From Onchocerca lupi (lineage: Eukaryota; Nematoda; Chromadorea; Rhabditida; Onchocercidae): 64,000 nt of DNA. Below, piece by piece: positions 36,143 to 50,077 of the stretch (within the stretch, counting starts at the first letter, position 1; each line of letters opens with the position of its first letter). The notes beneath the pieces are model-generated. The model had not been told where the DNA came from. It saw nothing but the letters and a program-made list of their open reading frames with translations, and did not search any database. The position numbers and the translations under genes were made by a program. Where the stretch lies: contig JAOVVO010000276.1 in assembly GCA_028564675.1 (NCBI GenBank), positions 32,648 to 96,647 of the forward strand, given 5' to 3'.

Positions 36143-38760
36143 CTATTTTATATTGAATAACAGCAGTTGAATATCCATGACATTTGTTCCAGAAGGCCCA
36201 AAAATGATGTGCGATTTGCCATTATTGAATTTCTTCCAGAAATTTATAAGAATCATTGTTATTCAAATAGTCATCAATCACCATTTTTTTCCATTGTGAT
36301 ACCGCTTCACGAATGTATCGCATATCATTACTGGTTAGTACAGCTCCAGCTGCATCTGTTGGTCCATCCTGACCATCGGTACCGGCACTCATCAATGCAA
36401 ACTCCACCTTTTCTTGCCCGAAATCGAACTGTTCAAGTGGTTTCGAAAGTGCAGCAAGAACAATTTGCTGATTGCGACCACCAATACCGCTTCCTTTTAT
36501 CGTTACCGTACATTCACCACCAAACAGCAGGGCAATTTTGTCTCAAACAGCAAAATTTATCAAATTTTGAAATTCTTTAAGTAGTTAAATTCATATTTCT
36601 TCAGTTCAAGTAAATAAAAATACAACTTTTTACAAAATTTGTCATACAATGGTATAGACCATTATTAACCTCAAAATGATGCTGTTTTATTGGCTGATGC
36701 TATATTCATAGATTGCAATGCCTCATTAACTGGTTTTCCTTCGAACACTGCATTAATGACATTAGCAAGTTGGAATCCAAAAGAATCAGCATCTTCCGCA
36801 ACAACACTGCTCACCACATGACATTGATAACCATCTTTTCTTAATATCTCACTAAGACTTAACAATATAATTTTATTGTTTAAAACAATCGTATTAGGAA
36901 CATCAACATCCTGAAAAAAAAAAAATAATTTAGATGATATTGGAATCGTATTTTTCAAAGTTTCGCCATTTTAAGCAAACTTTTGAACATGTCATATCAA
37001 ATAATTATTGTCAAAGAAGATAGAAAAATAAGTAAGAATAGTTATTAAAGTTTCTTAGAAAAGCTCATTAATCCTCACGAATTCAAAGCTGAAATTATAT
37101 AAAATTTGTGTACATAACTCATAATTAAAAACAAATTTCCCAAAAAAAAAGCAAAAACTGACTACTGTTTAAAACTAAAGATATGATTAATGATCGATTC
37201 ACCTGAACCGATTTCATTCCATGAGATTTCTCAACAGCATCCTGCACCGAACTCGATATGGCATTCCAAGCATTCAGTTCTTTCAAAACAGTAATTGAAT
37301 CAGGGTTGTCTGGGAAAGTTATCACAGTAGGACCACTGGCTATAAATTCTAATGGGTCACCAACAATATCAGAGACGATAATAGCTAAAGTCTGCAAAAA
37401 ATCTCATACGAAAAGAATATTGTTTCATATTATATTAACTACTCAATGAGTGACTGCAATCTTAACACTAATTAGAAATATATTAAACCATAATATTAAT
37501 TAGAAATATGTATAAATTCGATAAAACATATGTCAAGCAATAAGTTGTCTTTAAAAAAAGCTAAAACTTCAAAATATTGTTTAGAAAAAAAATTCAGAAT
37601 TCTAAACTGAAAAATTATAGTTACTTTTGCAGGATGCGCTATTTGGGCCAATTTGCCACCTTTTGGACGTGAAAGTGCTTTCCGAACAGTATTTAATTGT
37701 TTAATTTCAGCTCCTCTCGAAGTCATTGCATTTATAGTTTTTCGTTTATCATCAAGTGAAATAGAAGAAATTGGGGCTGAGAGAAGCGCTGAACCACTAC
37801 CTAAATCATATTAAATTTTCAAAATTAGTGAGAAACCCAAATAACTATCCAAACTTTCCAGATTTTCAAAAGATCCAAAAATTAGCTAAATTTATGATGA
37901 TCAAACTTCTAAAGAAGCCAAATCACTAATTTACCTTAGTTTTACTATTACCCATCACATTTTATTCAGATTCTTCCTCCTAAGTAGTGCTTTATTAATC
38001 TTTTGAGAAATAGTTTACAAAGTTGAAATAGTTTTTTTCAAAAAAACCTGAAATCAATACAAGAAAGATATCATTCGATGTTTGCAACTTTTCGGCCATT
38101 TCTTCAATCAGTCGAGCATTATTGCAAGCATCCTCATCAGGTAAGTTATTTGTTGCACCTTCCAGAAATTTCTTTCGTAAATTTATGTCCTTTCTAACAA
38201 AACCTAAGTTTTTAGGATTAAATAAACTACATCGGTCCGTTGAGATATTCCACCTCGCTTAAATCAGTGTCATCAAATTTAGATGGAAAGATTACATTTC
38301 ATTTCCTTACTGGTCATTTGACAGTTGCTAAAGTTGAATTCTATCAAAATATACAATTTTTGGAGTGTGCCTCGCGGAACGCTTGCAATACCTTCGATGC
38401 ATCCTCCGCGCCATGTACCATATCCAAGGCAGCCTTACCGAAAGCAGATAAATGAACATTGTGGTTGACCTGATAAATCCGTTGTCCCACTTTGATAACG
38501 CCATTTGTTAAACAGAGAGTCTGGAAAATTCTCAAATTCTGATTTCTCAACTTCCAAAATTCTAAGATGCTTATCAATATTACGGAGATTTTTACTAATT
38601 TAGCATTAAACCTAAGAAAATAACCTATCCGATTGATACTTACATCATGGACATGCTGATACGGTTGCGCAGCATCAATAGCGACTTGAAATGCATGAAT
38701 ACAAAGATCTCGTAACTCACTAATGGCAATACATAGATCTATAAATGAATTTAAATTCAT
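36143..38760 (-). CDS. GLYCTK: Glycerate kinase (GLYCTK type, DUF4147 plus MOFRL), apparently disrupted
   Basis: Family enzyme phosphorylates D-glycerate with ATP in serine and fructose catabolism. Seven minus-strand exons: 38760-38644, 38520-38355, 38257-38048, 37800-37625, 37391-37203, 36910-36670 and 36541-36143. Signatures are VHLSAFGKAALDMVHGAED, NLPDEDACNNARLIEEMAE, SRGAEIKQLNTVRKALSRPK, GGKLAQIAHPAK, VSDIVGDPLEFIASGPTV, LLFGGECTVTIKGSG, GGRNQQ, SAGTDGQDGPTDAAGA and GTNVMDIQLLLF. Two lesions are visible. A TGA at 36673-36671 stands in frame at the end of exon 6, immediately before its donor, and one extra base near 36221-36225 in the last exon shifts the frame just before the conserved C-terminal GTNVMD. 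Read literally the protein stops near residue 365 and lacks the MOFRL part. The start is uncertain: TTTATAG at 38745-38739 could be an acceptor, with a first exon further upstream. It is either a recent pseudogene or contains sequence errors. Confidence 0.9.
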
Positions 38761-41210
38761 ATTAAATGCTAAATTTAGTAATTACAAGGAACTTCATATT
38801 TGTATAACATTTGTCTCTTTCTAATAAATAAAGTATTCACATTGTGTCGGAAAACCGAAATTAGTTATGTTAGTATATGTTGCTAAAGTGTCGAAAAACT
38901 GAAATTAGTTATATTAGTTTATGCTGTCAAGGAAATTATATTGGTTTATATTGTTAAAGAAATTCAAATATTGGCAATTTGTGCTTCTTGTTTACATTGT
39001 CTCACGCTAATAACACGCAACATACCATATATAACCTTATTTTTATATCATTATTCGCGCTATAATAATTGTAATTCCATTATTCGCAAAGCTTATAATT
39101 AACACCAAATAAAGTGTTTGTTATTAAACCTCTTCCGCAGTCGTACCTACACTTTCTCAAGTAACTATATCAAGCTTTTTCAAACAATCTCCTTAAAATA
39201 TCTTCCAAAAGGATTCAAACAATTCCCAACACATTGAAAGATAAATCAGAATATTTGAGAAATAAAACTTTGGATATGCATAGTGCATGTATTTTTAAAA
39301 TGAAATAACTGAAAATAAAATTCTATAATTATTTCCGAATATAGCAGCTTGAAAATAATTATCACGGAAATTGATGAATCAGAAAATAAATTAATTCAAA
39401 AATTAAGAAAATATTGGATGAAAAGATAAAAGACGCTAAGCAACAACTAATTGGACAGTATTTATGGATATCATTTTTACTGCATCTTATCAATTCTTTC
39501 TTCTAATTCCTATATATACATTTTTGATTGCTCTAAAAACAATGTAATTAAATAGAGTAAAAGGCTAAAGGACTACGAAATAGCCAGTTAAGTAACTTAT
39601 ATTAACAGCATTATTTATGATAATAAAATCACAAGAAGTGTTATTAATTCTAATTTATTCAATTGTCTTTTTGAGAACTTCATTAAATACACATATATCC
39701 ATCAACATAAACACCTTATTTCTTACAACAAATATGTCAAATATAATCGCAAGTTGCAACTAATCCTAAACCATCAGATAAAAATCATATCAGCATATAC
39801 GACTGATCAATCTAATCAGTCTAATCAATAAATTTAATCAATAGTTAACCTTATTTGTGAAATTATGCATCTTAATAAATAAACTATACAAAACTATCAT
39901 AGCAGATTATGTGGTCTGAAAAAATAACACGAAAGAGTTACATGTTATCAGGCACACAGGTACGACTTGAATATTTATGTAGCTACCTTCATATTACAGT
40001 AAACATAATAATTATTGCAGACGGAAGAATGTTCAAACAGAAATTTTAATATTCAAATTCAAGTTTTTAATGATAAAATTCAAAGCATTTCGAATATCAA
40101 ATATAAGAGAAATTTGTCCTCTTAGCCACGCAGCAGGTTTAATTATCCTAAGCCTAATCCATCCTTTCAATTACATGCATCTTTTCTGATAAGTTATTCC
40201 ATTCGAATTATGTGAGTGAAAACAGATATAACATAACAGGGAATCAAAAATGAATATATATATATGCCAAAGATTGAAAAGAGAAAAATAGCATAAATAC
40301 TTGGATAGCAAGAAAAATTTCGGACATTTATGTGACTAGAAACACAATATAACAGCGACAGTGAGTAAGAGCGAGAAGAAAGTATTGTAATCAAAGAGAT
40401 GATGAAGATTAATATCTAGATTGATAGGATGTGAACGTATCATAGCAAAAATGGGAAAAAAAATGTTGGAGTGTTAATTTTTAATCCATTATTTGATAAA
40501 TGATAGCTGCGTACATCGGCGAGTGATTCCTTTTCAAAATTTTTTAAATTCGAGTCATTCGCGGGGCGATGAAATGATAACTGAAGTCGACAATGGGAAA
40601 ACTGAGAACAAAACTCGCTCCCAAAATTAAAATTCAAAAAAGTAGCGCAACATGATTTAATGGGCCAATGTTTCGTTGGGACAAAGCGATAGATGCGGTG
40701 GTTTGGGGTACTTCTGTTCAGTTTTAGGGTTTTCTGGATGCGTTCTTGTAGCCGCATAGTATCAGTTCATTGGTCTGTTAATTTCCGGATTTCTACTTCG
40801 GTTTGTTAATTATGTGACGGGTCGGTTTTCCGGATCATGTAGCTTAGATTTTCCGACAAGCTTTCCGAACGATTCTATTTTTAGATTAAGCCGAGACGAT
40901 GACTTTTCTCTTAGGCTTAGCAGAAAATAGCGTAATATCTGGAATATTAGAGTGACGAATTGGTCAGCAAAGTAAACAGTAAGGTAGACACATAGCTGTC
41001 AGTATGAAAAATTGAATATTAATATAATCACATGAAAATTGATTTCAAGGAAGCTTTGGATAAAAATAAAATTTTTTTACATATTTACCAAATCCCTGCT
41101 TCATCTAAATCGTTTATATAATTCATGTGATTCCAATATTTGATTTTAGCTTGCATCAATTATTTATAATTTAATAATTGTGAAAACTTCAGTTGGATTT
41201 GATCTGGGAG
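38761..41210. other. Intergenic region between divergent glycerate kinase and NAA25 genes
   Basis: This 2.4 kb AT-rich region between divergent genes should hold both promoters and possibly a missed first exon of glycerate kinase. A 105-codon minus-strand frame (40440-40757) has no recognisable product. A 44-base tandem duplication lies at 38844-38931. Confidence 0.55.
38844..38931. repeat. Two-copy 44-base tandem duplication
   Basis: Each unit begins GTGTCG and contains GAAATTAGTTAT. The copies differ at about eight positions, and a decayed third partial copy (GAAATTATATTGGTTTATAT) follows. Confidence 0.8.
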
Positions 41211-44200
41211 ATGTCAAAAAGCAGTGATCAGATTGTGCTAGAAAGACGGCTTAAACCGATATATGGTATGCTCGATTTGTAATATTAAAAGCGATATGAT
41301 GAAATTTGAATTTTCCGGAATTATTTTTTAAATTCGAAAATTTTTATGGAAAAGATTTATTTTGAATAAATCATATTTTATAGAATGAAGATTATTTTAC
41401 CATTTTGTACACATAAAAATACGCATGGTTCAGATGCAATTGATGCAGGCAGTAATAAAAAAGCAATGCAGGAAGCGGAGAAGGTCTTGAAAAAACATCC
41501 CACTACTCACTGTGCTAAGGTAGTGATTGTTTAATAGGCTGATTAAATGATTGATTAGTTGCAAGCATTCTCAACTAGTGCTTGTATTAGAACAAAAAGC
41601 TTGCTGTAGGTCAAGAGTTTAAATGTAGTGAAGTGAAATGTCATATTGGGCTACAAATCAAACTAGCTATTTACCATATGTTGTTGATGATTATTTCAGA
41701 AAAGAATTTAGGCATTTATAAAGTTTTGAAATGTCTACTTTCCATTTTACTTCTTTACTCAAATAAACATTATACACAGGAAATTACTTGGAATTATTTT
41801 ATGCATATATTGGTTTTCTCAAATATATGTTGAAGTTTTCTTGAGGTTTTGAAAGCACTGGCTTTGATTCGTGCTGATCGTGTAAGTGAAGCATGGCCGT
41901 TGATCAATGAAGTTGAATCAGTGAAAGATGATTTCGATGAAAATACTCTCCAAGCTTTATGTCACTGTTTTAAGGTTTTAGCTGAACTTATTTCTGTCAC
42001 CATTATCATAAGCAACTTTTATCACTTTCCAATAGAAAATATGGTGAGATATTTTATTATTAGCATTTCAGCTGCTTTCGCTTAAGAATACATGTTTATG
42101 GTTTTGGCTGCTTAATAGAGTCGTATAAATACTGATATTCTTTACATAATTTCAGGAAGCTTACGCACCTGAAAGAATATCTACATTGTATGAAAAAATC
42201 TGTGCTCGTTATCCCAAAAATGAACAATATTTGACTCATTTATTTATGAGTTATGTTCGAGTGCGAAATTACAAGCAGCAACAGAAGACAGCTTTGGCAC
42301 TTTATAAAGAATTTCAGCGAAATCCATACTATTTCTGGAATGTTATGAGTATCGTCATGCAGGTCAATTCATTTTTTGAGCTTCATTATATTATTAATTA
42401 AAAAAGGAGTTTCTTATTAACTGAATAGATATATATTGTTGTCTTCATTACTACTTTACAATCCGTTTAATAAGTAAGATAAATTTAGATGGTTTCAATG
42501 AATATCAGGTTTAGCTGGGTAAATTTCCCAAATTAAATGTTGTATTAGTATAGTCATCAGAATTTGAGCAAACTTTGGTTTAGAATTGAAACTTGCATTT
42601 AACATTTGACACCAAATGTTTTGTGCCAGAAATTATTCCTACAAACTAATGTCTCTTATTTTGGGATTGATCATATTTCAAATAATTTCTTTTTTCTAGT
42701 GATTTACAATTTTTATTTTTCTATGAAACTTTAAAGAATACAAATTATTAAAAACTATAGGCAATCACGGGGGATCAAAAACTGGCTCAATCAACACTGT
42801 ATCCTTTAGCCGAAAAAATGGTTACAAAAATGATCGAATCCAATTTAATACAAGCTGAGGCTGGTTTGTATTACAGTGTTTTTGATTTACGAATTTGTGT
42901 GATAGGTTGAGATCGCATAATTTGGAGGAAGTATTGGAATTTGTTTGAGGTATTTGATAATTATTTTTTGAATTTGAAATCATAAATAAATTTAGACGAA
43001 ACTTTATTCTTTTAGATTTCAGAATATGATTTATATGTGCTTATCCTAGAAAATTCAAGACAGTATGCGAAAGCTGCGCTTTTTCTTGAAGGTATATATA
43101 TTTCTCTTAAATATATATTATAAACTTATGTATTTAAATACATATATTTATTTGTCATATTTTCTCGAAATTCTTAATTTTGAGATTTTTAGTGAAGATA
43201 AAATGAACTGTTCATTCGTTGGGCGTAAGGTATCATCCTCAAGAATTTTTGTATCAGTTCGCAAAGACATTTAATTATAATGTAAAAATTAGTCCTCTAA
43301 ATTGCTAATTTCTGAAATATTCTGTATTTTAGCAGATGGTTTAGGACGTCGACATATAAAATATCCCGCGCAATTTTTGTTCTACAATATTTTGAGATTA
43401 TATCAGTTGGAAGGCGATCATGAAACTGTTATCGAGCGCAGTATCAATGAATTGAAGAATAAGTTAGCTTTTTTTTCTTTTTTTCTGTTTCTCATGAAAA
43501 GCGCACTTTTTGAAAACAATTTCCAAGAATTCTCACTATAAGTTTTCTTTTTATTATTACAAATCGATATATTTAATTTGCAGTCCAGATGATTGGTCAT
43601 TGTGGACGTTTTTGTTTGATTCAACATTTGTGTCCATAAAAAATGCTGAAGAAGAAGGAGCAAAAAAAAGGTGCAGGAGATGCTTATTTTATTTGAACTA
43701 TATTTTCTAAAATTGAAAAATTTGATTTTGACGAAATTCGAAAAGTATTAGGATTGGTGATTTTCTAATATTTCGTTCAACTTATTAATGTTAAAGTTAT
43801 CTTTCAGATTGCTCGATAGAGTTGTCGAGCGAATTTTATCATTAATAACCGAACCGTTGAATAAAATATTTTTACGTGGACCATATCTTGCACGTCTAAC
43901 TCTGATCAGAAAATTGTTGGAAAATGAAATTGTAGCAAGCAATCTATTAGATACGCTTAAACTTAGTGAGTTATTCTTGCTGGGAAGGGTGTCAGACTTT
44001 CAGAAATAATTTAGTCTTCATTTTCAGAAATTTGATTTTTTCAATAATTTTTATAAAGTTATTGAATTATAATTGAAGATATTTCTGTGATTGCGAAAAT
44101 TCTTTCAGCTGTTTTTGTAAGAAAAACTTACAGGTGATCCTCACGATTATCTGTTTGAATATATCCGTTTATTCCATGATAAACCATGCTGTTATATTGA

Positions 44201-47200
44201 CTTGAAGCCCTTTCTTTTCTTTATAAGGGATGATCAAGTTGATGATTTCATGCAAAGAGTTTCGGATTTCATCGATATGCTAAGAAAAGAATATAATCAG
44301 GAGGAAGGAAAAGTAAGTTTTTTTAGAAATTTGCTAGATTTGTTTTTGTCTTTGTATTTTATTCTATTTAGTTATGAAGCAGTCATTTAAGAGTGAGATG
44401 TTATAGAAAGTGGATTCAATTTTTAAAATTAATCTCAGTGAAATTCAGATTTTTTTGTTTTGTAGATCACAAACGTGCATTGGGCTGATGTTGTATATCA
44501 GCGTTTACGGCGAGGATTAGGACTTCATGAGAAGCTATCAGCAGTTGAAAAAAGACGAGCTGTCACTTATATGGTCAAAATGATTGATTACTGCTCGAAC
44601 TCTGATCTTGCTGCAGCGGTATATGCTCATCTTGCTGCAAATTTGCTATGGGACCTGTATGCTGATAATGGTACAGTTATTTTTACTTGAATTTTAAATA
44701 AAAAAATCGTAACAGTATTTTTACCAATCAAAGCTATCAAGTGAAATCGAAATGTTTCGATTGTAAAAAGATTAGCTTGTTTTTAATAGTAATCTTTCAT
44801 GAGTATTAGAATAAAATTTTGAGACTACATATATAGCTAGCAACTTATCAATTCTTAAAATATGTAAAACAAAGGAATTTTGAAATTTAATTTTCAAAAT
44901 TTAAGTAAGAGTTGATTTCTACTATATCTATGCATTGTATTTTTTGGTGATTGCATTTCCACTCATTGCTTGCCTTTTATTTTAAATACAAAATGAAGAA
45001 AAAATTTCGCAATATTTTTAATTATAATTGAGTCAACGAAATATAAATCAATATCTTAAATAAATATCACTCTATAACTCAACATCGTTTGATGTCAGTT
45101 TTCGTTGGATTTAATTTCCAGTTTTTTAAATACTAGTACGAAATTTAGGAGATGCTGATGCATTATATGAGTTGATATTGCTGCTGGAATGGGTTGTAAA
45201 AAATCATCCATCAGATCCTGTCAGTGCTATTATTTTGTGTAAAGCTTATTCATCTATTGGTGTTACAACTCAAGTACAAAGATTTATGCGTGCTTTGGAT
45301 ATAAAATATATTCAAAGAGATACTTTAGGTCAGTAAAGCCATCTTATTTTCTGAAGTAAGAGATTCTTTTCGAATCTAATTCATATTTTTACACCTTACT
45401 ATTATAGCCTTTTCAAAAATAAAAATCCAAATAAGGACAAAGAAAATATCATTACTAAAAACTCTTTTTAAATGTAAAAGGACTGAAATTATAATGAGCA
45501 CCTGATTTTATTATAATAGTGTTTCAGGTTATTTTGTTTATGGTCTGCTGGAACAATATGGTAGATTTAGTAGTGCTATCATTCATTATACAGAACTTGC
45601 TGCTTTCTTCGATCAAACAGAAAGAGAGGTTTGTTTTATTCAAATTTTTTCTTATGCTTTACACAGCTTTTCAATTTCTTTCATGTTAGGAACCGCTGAT
45701 TATTTCCTAAACAAACGAGAATTGGCACTAGTACTCATGGGGAAGATATAGAAACACAAATTTCAATCTGCAGATATGCCATTGATGAAAATAAACCAAA
45801 AAAGTAGAGAGAAAATTAACGAAAAAGTTAAATAAATTGCATCAAGATCTTAAGGGGTTATTTATTGTGCTACTTTCGATCTTATCTTGTTTTCTAATAA
45901 GATGGCTTGTAAATCTGATTACTTTATCTTTGGGGAATTTTACTTACGAATATGACCGGATTTTAGTTTTGTTTTTATAGAGCTATTCTTTTCAACGCTT
46001 TTTTTTTTGTTTGAAGGTATCTGAATGTCTAACTACTGCTTATAAAAATGGCAGTTTTCTGCAAATCCCACGATTAGTTGAATTCCTCAATAGAATCAAC
46101 AAGTCATTCACTGCTGTCGGCGTTGATATACAGACTCGAGCGTTGAGTGCATGTTTTGCACTTGATAAAATTCAACTTGTTGTTGATACTATGTACGGAG
46201 ATGAAGAACTGATTGGTTAGTTTATTCTGCCAATAATTTTAGTAATGTAGCGCTTATTTTGTAGGTTTTTGTCATCCTTTTCAGTATTCCTTTTGCAAAT
46301 CCAAAAAAAAAAAAAAGAAAATGCAGAGAACAAGGATGCTATGACTTGAAGCTTACTGCTTGAGTCCTTTCTTTAGAGTGATCATAAGTGTAGGTTAAGT
46401 TGTTCTTGGTCAGTCCTTTTTACATGTGAGTGTTGTGTTTATTAATAATTGAGTGTCTAATTGGGCATTATGAAAAAAAAAAAAAAAAAAAAAAGAAACC
46501 GAAAAAAAGATATTTTTGGAAAGTAAAGACGTAATACTGAACACAACTATTATTCGATAGTAACCAAATAAATAACTCTTTCTTTAATCAGCGATAATAT
46601 TATAGCAGTTATTGAAAAAAGATTGTTGAAATGTTTCAGATTTTCTTGGACTTGTGGATAATCGGGATTTTGGTATAATACCATCTTTCAATACTAATAA
46701 AGAGGAGCAGAAACTTAACGAAATGAAACAGCGCACCTACCATGAGCAGGTCAGATCTTAATTTTTAAAACTTTGTTGGATTTCACAAAATTTTATAAAA
46801 GTTATAGTACATAAATTTTAGTAATCCATAATAAATATAAATTGTTTTCCAGTGTGACGCAATGAAATTAAACCATTTGCTAATGAAATCAATAGCAGCT
46901 ATAGGTCATTCCAAATGTACTGTGAAGAATTTGTCTATTTTTCTGGATCAGCTTAAAAAGCATGTCGAGTATTGCAGGCAAACGTATACGGATGATGAGA
47001 CTTTGGTAAGATTGTTCGAGAAATTTTCAATAAATTCAGTTTTTTCTTTGTGACTTCTCGTAGAAAATTTCATAATACTGTGTACATTTTTCACAACATT
47101 TCCACTCTCTAAAGACCTTATTGTTATTCTTCATTTTTTTTCTTACAAATTCTTAATTGAATTATGCAAACTTTGTGATGTTAGAAGATAACATTGATTT

Positions 47201-49215
47201 TTCATATATGTATTCTTTTGCTTAATTAACTCGAAAAATGATTTCAGCCTAATCTGTTGCAATCTCCTCCATCTTTACATTTAACCGAATTAATAAATAC
47301 TCCAAAAATGGATTTATTGATGCTTTTATTAAAATCAGCCTCTAGTGTATTGGAGTGTTCGGAAAACATTATCTCATCTAATGTAAGTTAATGTTTTAGG
47401 AAAGTGTATCGGTTAGTTAAATATTTTCAAGTTTTTCTCTTCATAGATTTAAAATAAGTGATCATGATTTTTCAGAATGAATAAAAAATAGTAATACTAT
47501 AGTGAATTAAATAAAAATTAGATTTTATGAAGGTAATAAAACCTTGCTGACAAAGTTAAGCACAAAACTAGATTTGTCCTCCAAATGAAAAGATATGCGA
47601 CGAAAATAATCGACTATAATTTATGGTGATGATGATGATTGGTGCTTCTCGATACGAAAAATAATTGTAAATGAAAGTGTATTACTGCATTGAAATTAGG
47701 TTTATTAATGCATTTTTCATTAAACCATAGTTTCTTTGCCAAATTTGCTATTATTTTAATTTATGACTGAGAATTAACTATATTTTTTAAGATTATTGAG
47801 CAAGTTCATGAGGAAAAATTGCTTCACTGTTTGCCGGATGTTACAGAAATTGAACGATTAATTATTGGTAAGTTGCTATTTGACTTTCATTTTTCTGCAT
47901 GGAAATTGATTTAAATAATATGTTAATTTGGCTTAGTTGCAATATTGTTATTCTTCATGTTATGCATCTATCAAGGCTCAGAAATTTTTTTTTCTAGTTC
48001 TCAAGAGTAAGAAAAATAAAATCCAAAAGTTTTAAGACTTGAAATTAGCTGTGCATAATGTGAACTTTGCTGTTTCGTTCGCGAATATGTTCTCCTTTTG
48101 CAATAGAAAATCAACGCTAGCTGGAAAAACTCTGAATTTTGCAATTTGGATTTCTAATAATGCAGAAAAATTTTTCTATTATCAAAATTCATAATGAGAA
48201 TTGATCTCTTTTTTTTTTTTTCAGCCGTCGTTGCTTCAAATGTTGCTACGGGTGCGCTTTGTTTCCATTTAACATTACGGCACTGCAGCATGGTGCTGCA
48301 AGTTCTTTCATTTGCGCAGCTAATTATTAAATTACTAGAAATGGTTGTGGATAATATTTTTGCATTCTCATTTAGTCTGGGAGTTAGGAAGGGTAATTTC
48401 TCGAAGGTAAGTTCTGTTACAATTTTTTTTTTTCTTTTTTTCAAAACTAGAAACTGAATTCATTTGACAAATTAGTTCAGAATTTTTTGTACAATGATTA
48501 TATTACAGTTATTTTAGCACAAGTTGGCATAAGCCTTCGTTTTCGGATTCAAATAAATTTGGTTGTGTCTATAATAGTAAGAAAAACTTTCTATTTTTGA
48601 AGGATTGATAGTATTTTTTTTTTTGACATACTCAAAATAATGTGGTATTGCTTTCTGTTTTTTTCTGTTTCTAACTGGGTTGTATTGTTCCAGAATCAAA
48701 GGAAAAATGTTGTACTGAATAGATTATATGCAGTGCGCACAATGATTATTAAAGGTGTCACATCGATAAATACTCAGTTATCAGATGTTTATGAATTGCT
48801 CAAAAGTGATGATCTCATTCCAGAAATTAGTAACGATTACGATGAAGTAAGTACATTTCAAGAATTTTTATTTTGATATATGTTATATATTCTTTGCAAC
48901 TGCTCTAGAAAATCACTTAAATGTTCGTTTAATTTTGTTTTCATAAATTACACCTTATTATATTGCGCCTCTTCGAATTAAATTTCAGTAAGATTTGTTC
49001 AGATAACGACATCGTAAAAGTAAGATAAAATTGAAGCCAAGTTCATTTTCATCTAATTGTTTTATTGTTCGTAATATTGATACTTTTAGGCAGTATATAT
49101 TACATTGCTCAAAGAACAAGCCCAAGTTGACTCATCCATTATTGCCTCTTATGCGGATTCCATTACGGATATGCAAAAAGCCATAAAACATATCTTAAAT
49201 CAATTGCAAGCTTAG
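41211..49215 (+). CDS. NAA25: N-terminal acetyltransferase B auxiliary subunit NAA25 (Mdm20)
   Basis: TPR-rich ribosome-anchoring subunit of NatB, which with catalytic NAA20 acetylates nascent Met-Asp/Glu/Asn/Gln N termini. Twenty-one exons: 41211-41265, 41434-41519, 41846-41974, 42156-42362, 42761-42863, 43023-43091, 43333-43462, 43584-43670, 43808-43965, 44134-44312, 44466-44670, 45137-45328, 45528-45628, 46017-46215, 46640-46749, 46853-47005, 47248-47382, 47792-47867, 48225-48406, 48694-48846 and 49090-49215. They total 944 residues (human 972), all in phase. Signatures are ERRLKPIYDAIDAGSNKKAM at the start, HCAKVLKALALIRADR, YLTHLFMSYVRVRNYKQQQK, NPYYFWNVMSIVMQ, PDDWSLWTF, FLRGPYLARLTLIRKLLE and FHDKPCCYIDLKPF. 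An AG acceptor lies 18 bases before the ATG. The C. elegans orthologue is, as I recall, CRA-1, reported in meiotic synaptonemal complex assembly. NAA20 is not in the window. Confidence 0.95.
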
Positions 49216-50077
49216 TGTTTTGGAAAATTATTTTTCTCTCACTTTTATTAATAAATATCATGCTGTCTTGACGTTTTTTCTTATTTTGCGTCTTTTATGA
49301 ATTTGTATTTTGTCTTCTGATATGTAGTAGCTCACTTCATTTTAATGAGGAAAATTCATTTTAATGATTTCAACTGTTCACCTCAAGATGTGATGATTTA
49401 TTTTGAAAATGAGGGGCAAATCCTAATCTTTTTACCTCACTTCAGTTCCGTTCATTTAAAAGTAAGTCGATAATGGAGAATTCATTTCATGAAGCCTGTT
49501 TTAATAATAACTCACATAAATGATTATTATTAATAACAGGAAAACATTGAAAATAATTCTAATAAGAAACTCCATCTTATCACCTAACTTTAGTGTTATG
49601 GTTCGTGCATCCGATGATCTAAATGTAAATAGTAGTCCTTCGATCATGTGACATTTTTGAGTTCTGTGTTGTGAGTTCACATCTTACCCCACAGGTACCG
49701 CATTATAGATGTATGAGGTTCTCTTTATTTTACATTGTATCTTCTTTTTGCCTTTAGAAAAATCCGAAAACTTGCAAAGATAAATGATATGGCTCTGAAG
49801 TTAGTGAGAATGAAAACTCGGTGGAAATGTCCAGGTCCAATATGTTCAAAGAATATGTGAAATCAGTTTGGTATATGAAATATAAAGTATAAACAGTAAA
49901 TTCAACTCGCGTAAAGTGAAAATCTTCAGAATCAAAAATACTATCTCCAGAATGAACGGGGTTAAAGACTACTTTTGAATCTTCTATTTTTCACAATATG
50001 TAACATTTTTGAAGACAAATTTATCAGAAATAAATACACGGAACAAAGGCAGGTACAAAAGGCATGAACAAATATCA
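49216..50077. other. Convergent intergenic region between NAA25 and SPT4
   Basis: About 860 bases between convergent genes, expected to hold both 3' UTRs. AATAAA at 49250-49255, 35 bases after the NAA25 stop, is a probable polyadenylation signal. No gene is seen. Confidence 0.65.

Noticed and set aside
36671..36673. In-frame TGA in glycerate kinase as a selenocysteine or readthrough codon
   Set aside because: The family has no conserved cysteine or selenocysteine here, and a second lesion (frameshift) in the next exon makes decay or sequence error simpler.
40440..40757. 105-codon minus-strand frame upstream of glycerate kinase
   Set aside because: Considered as a mitochondrial-leader first exon, but it ends in a low-complexity tail, is 1.7 kb away and has no clear donor in phase.
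49600..49730. tRNA-like GGTTCG and GTTCAC motifs
   Set aside because: No acceptor stem or anticodon arm could be built around them, so they are not a tRNA or recognisable tRNA-derived element.
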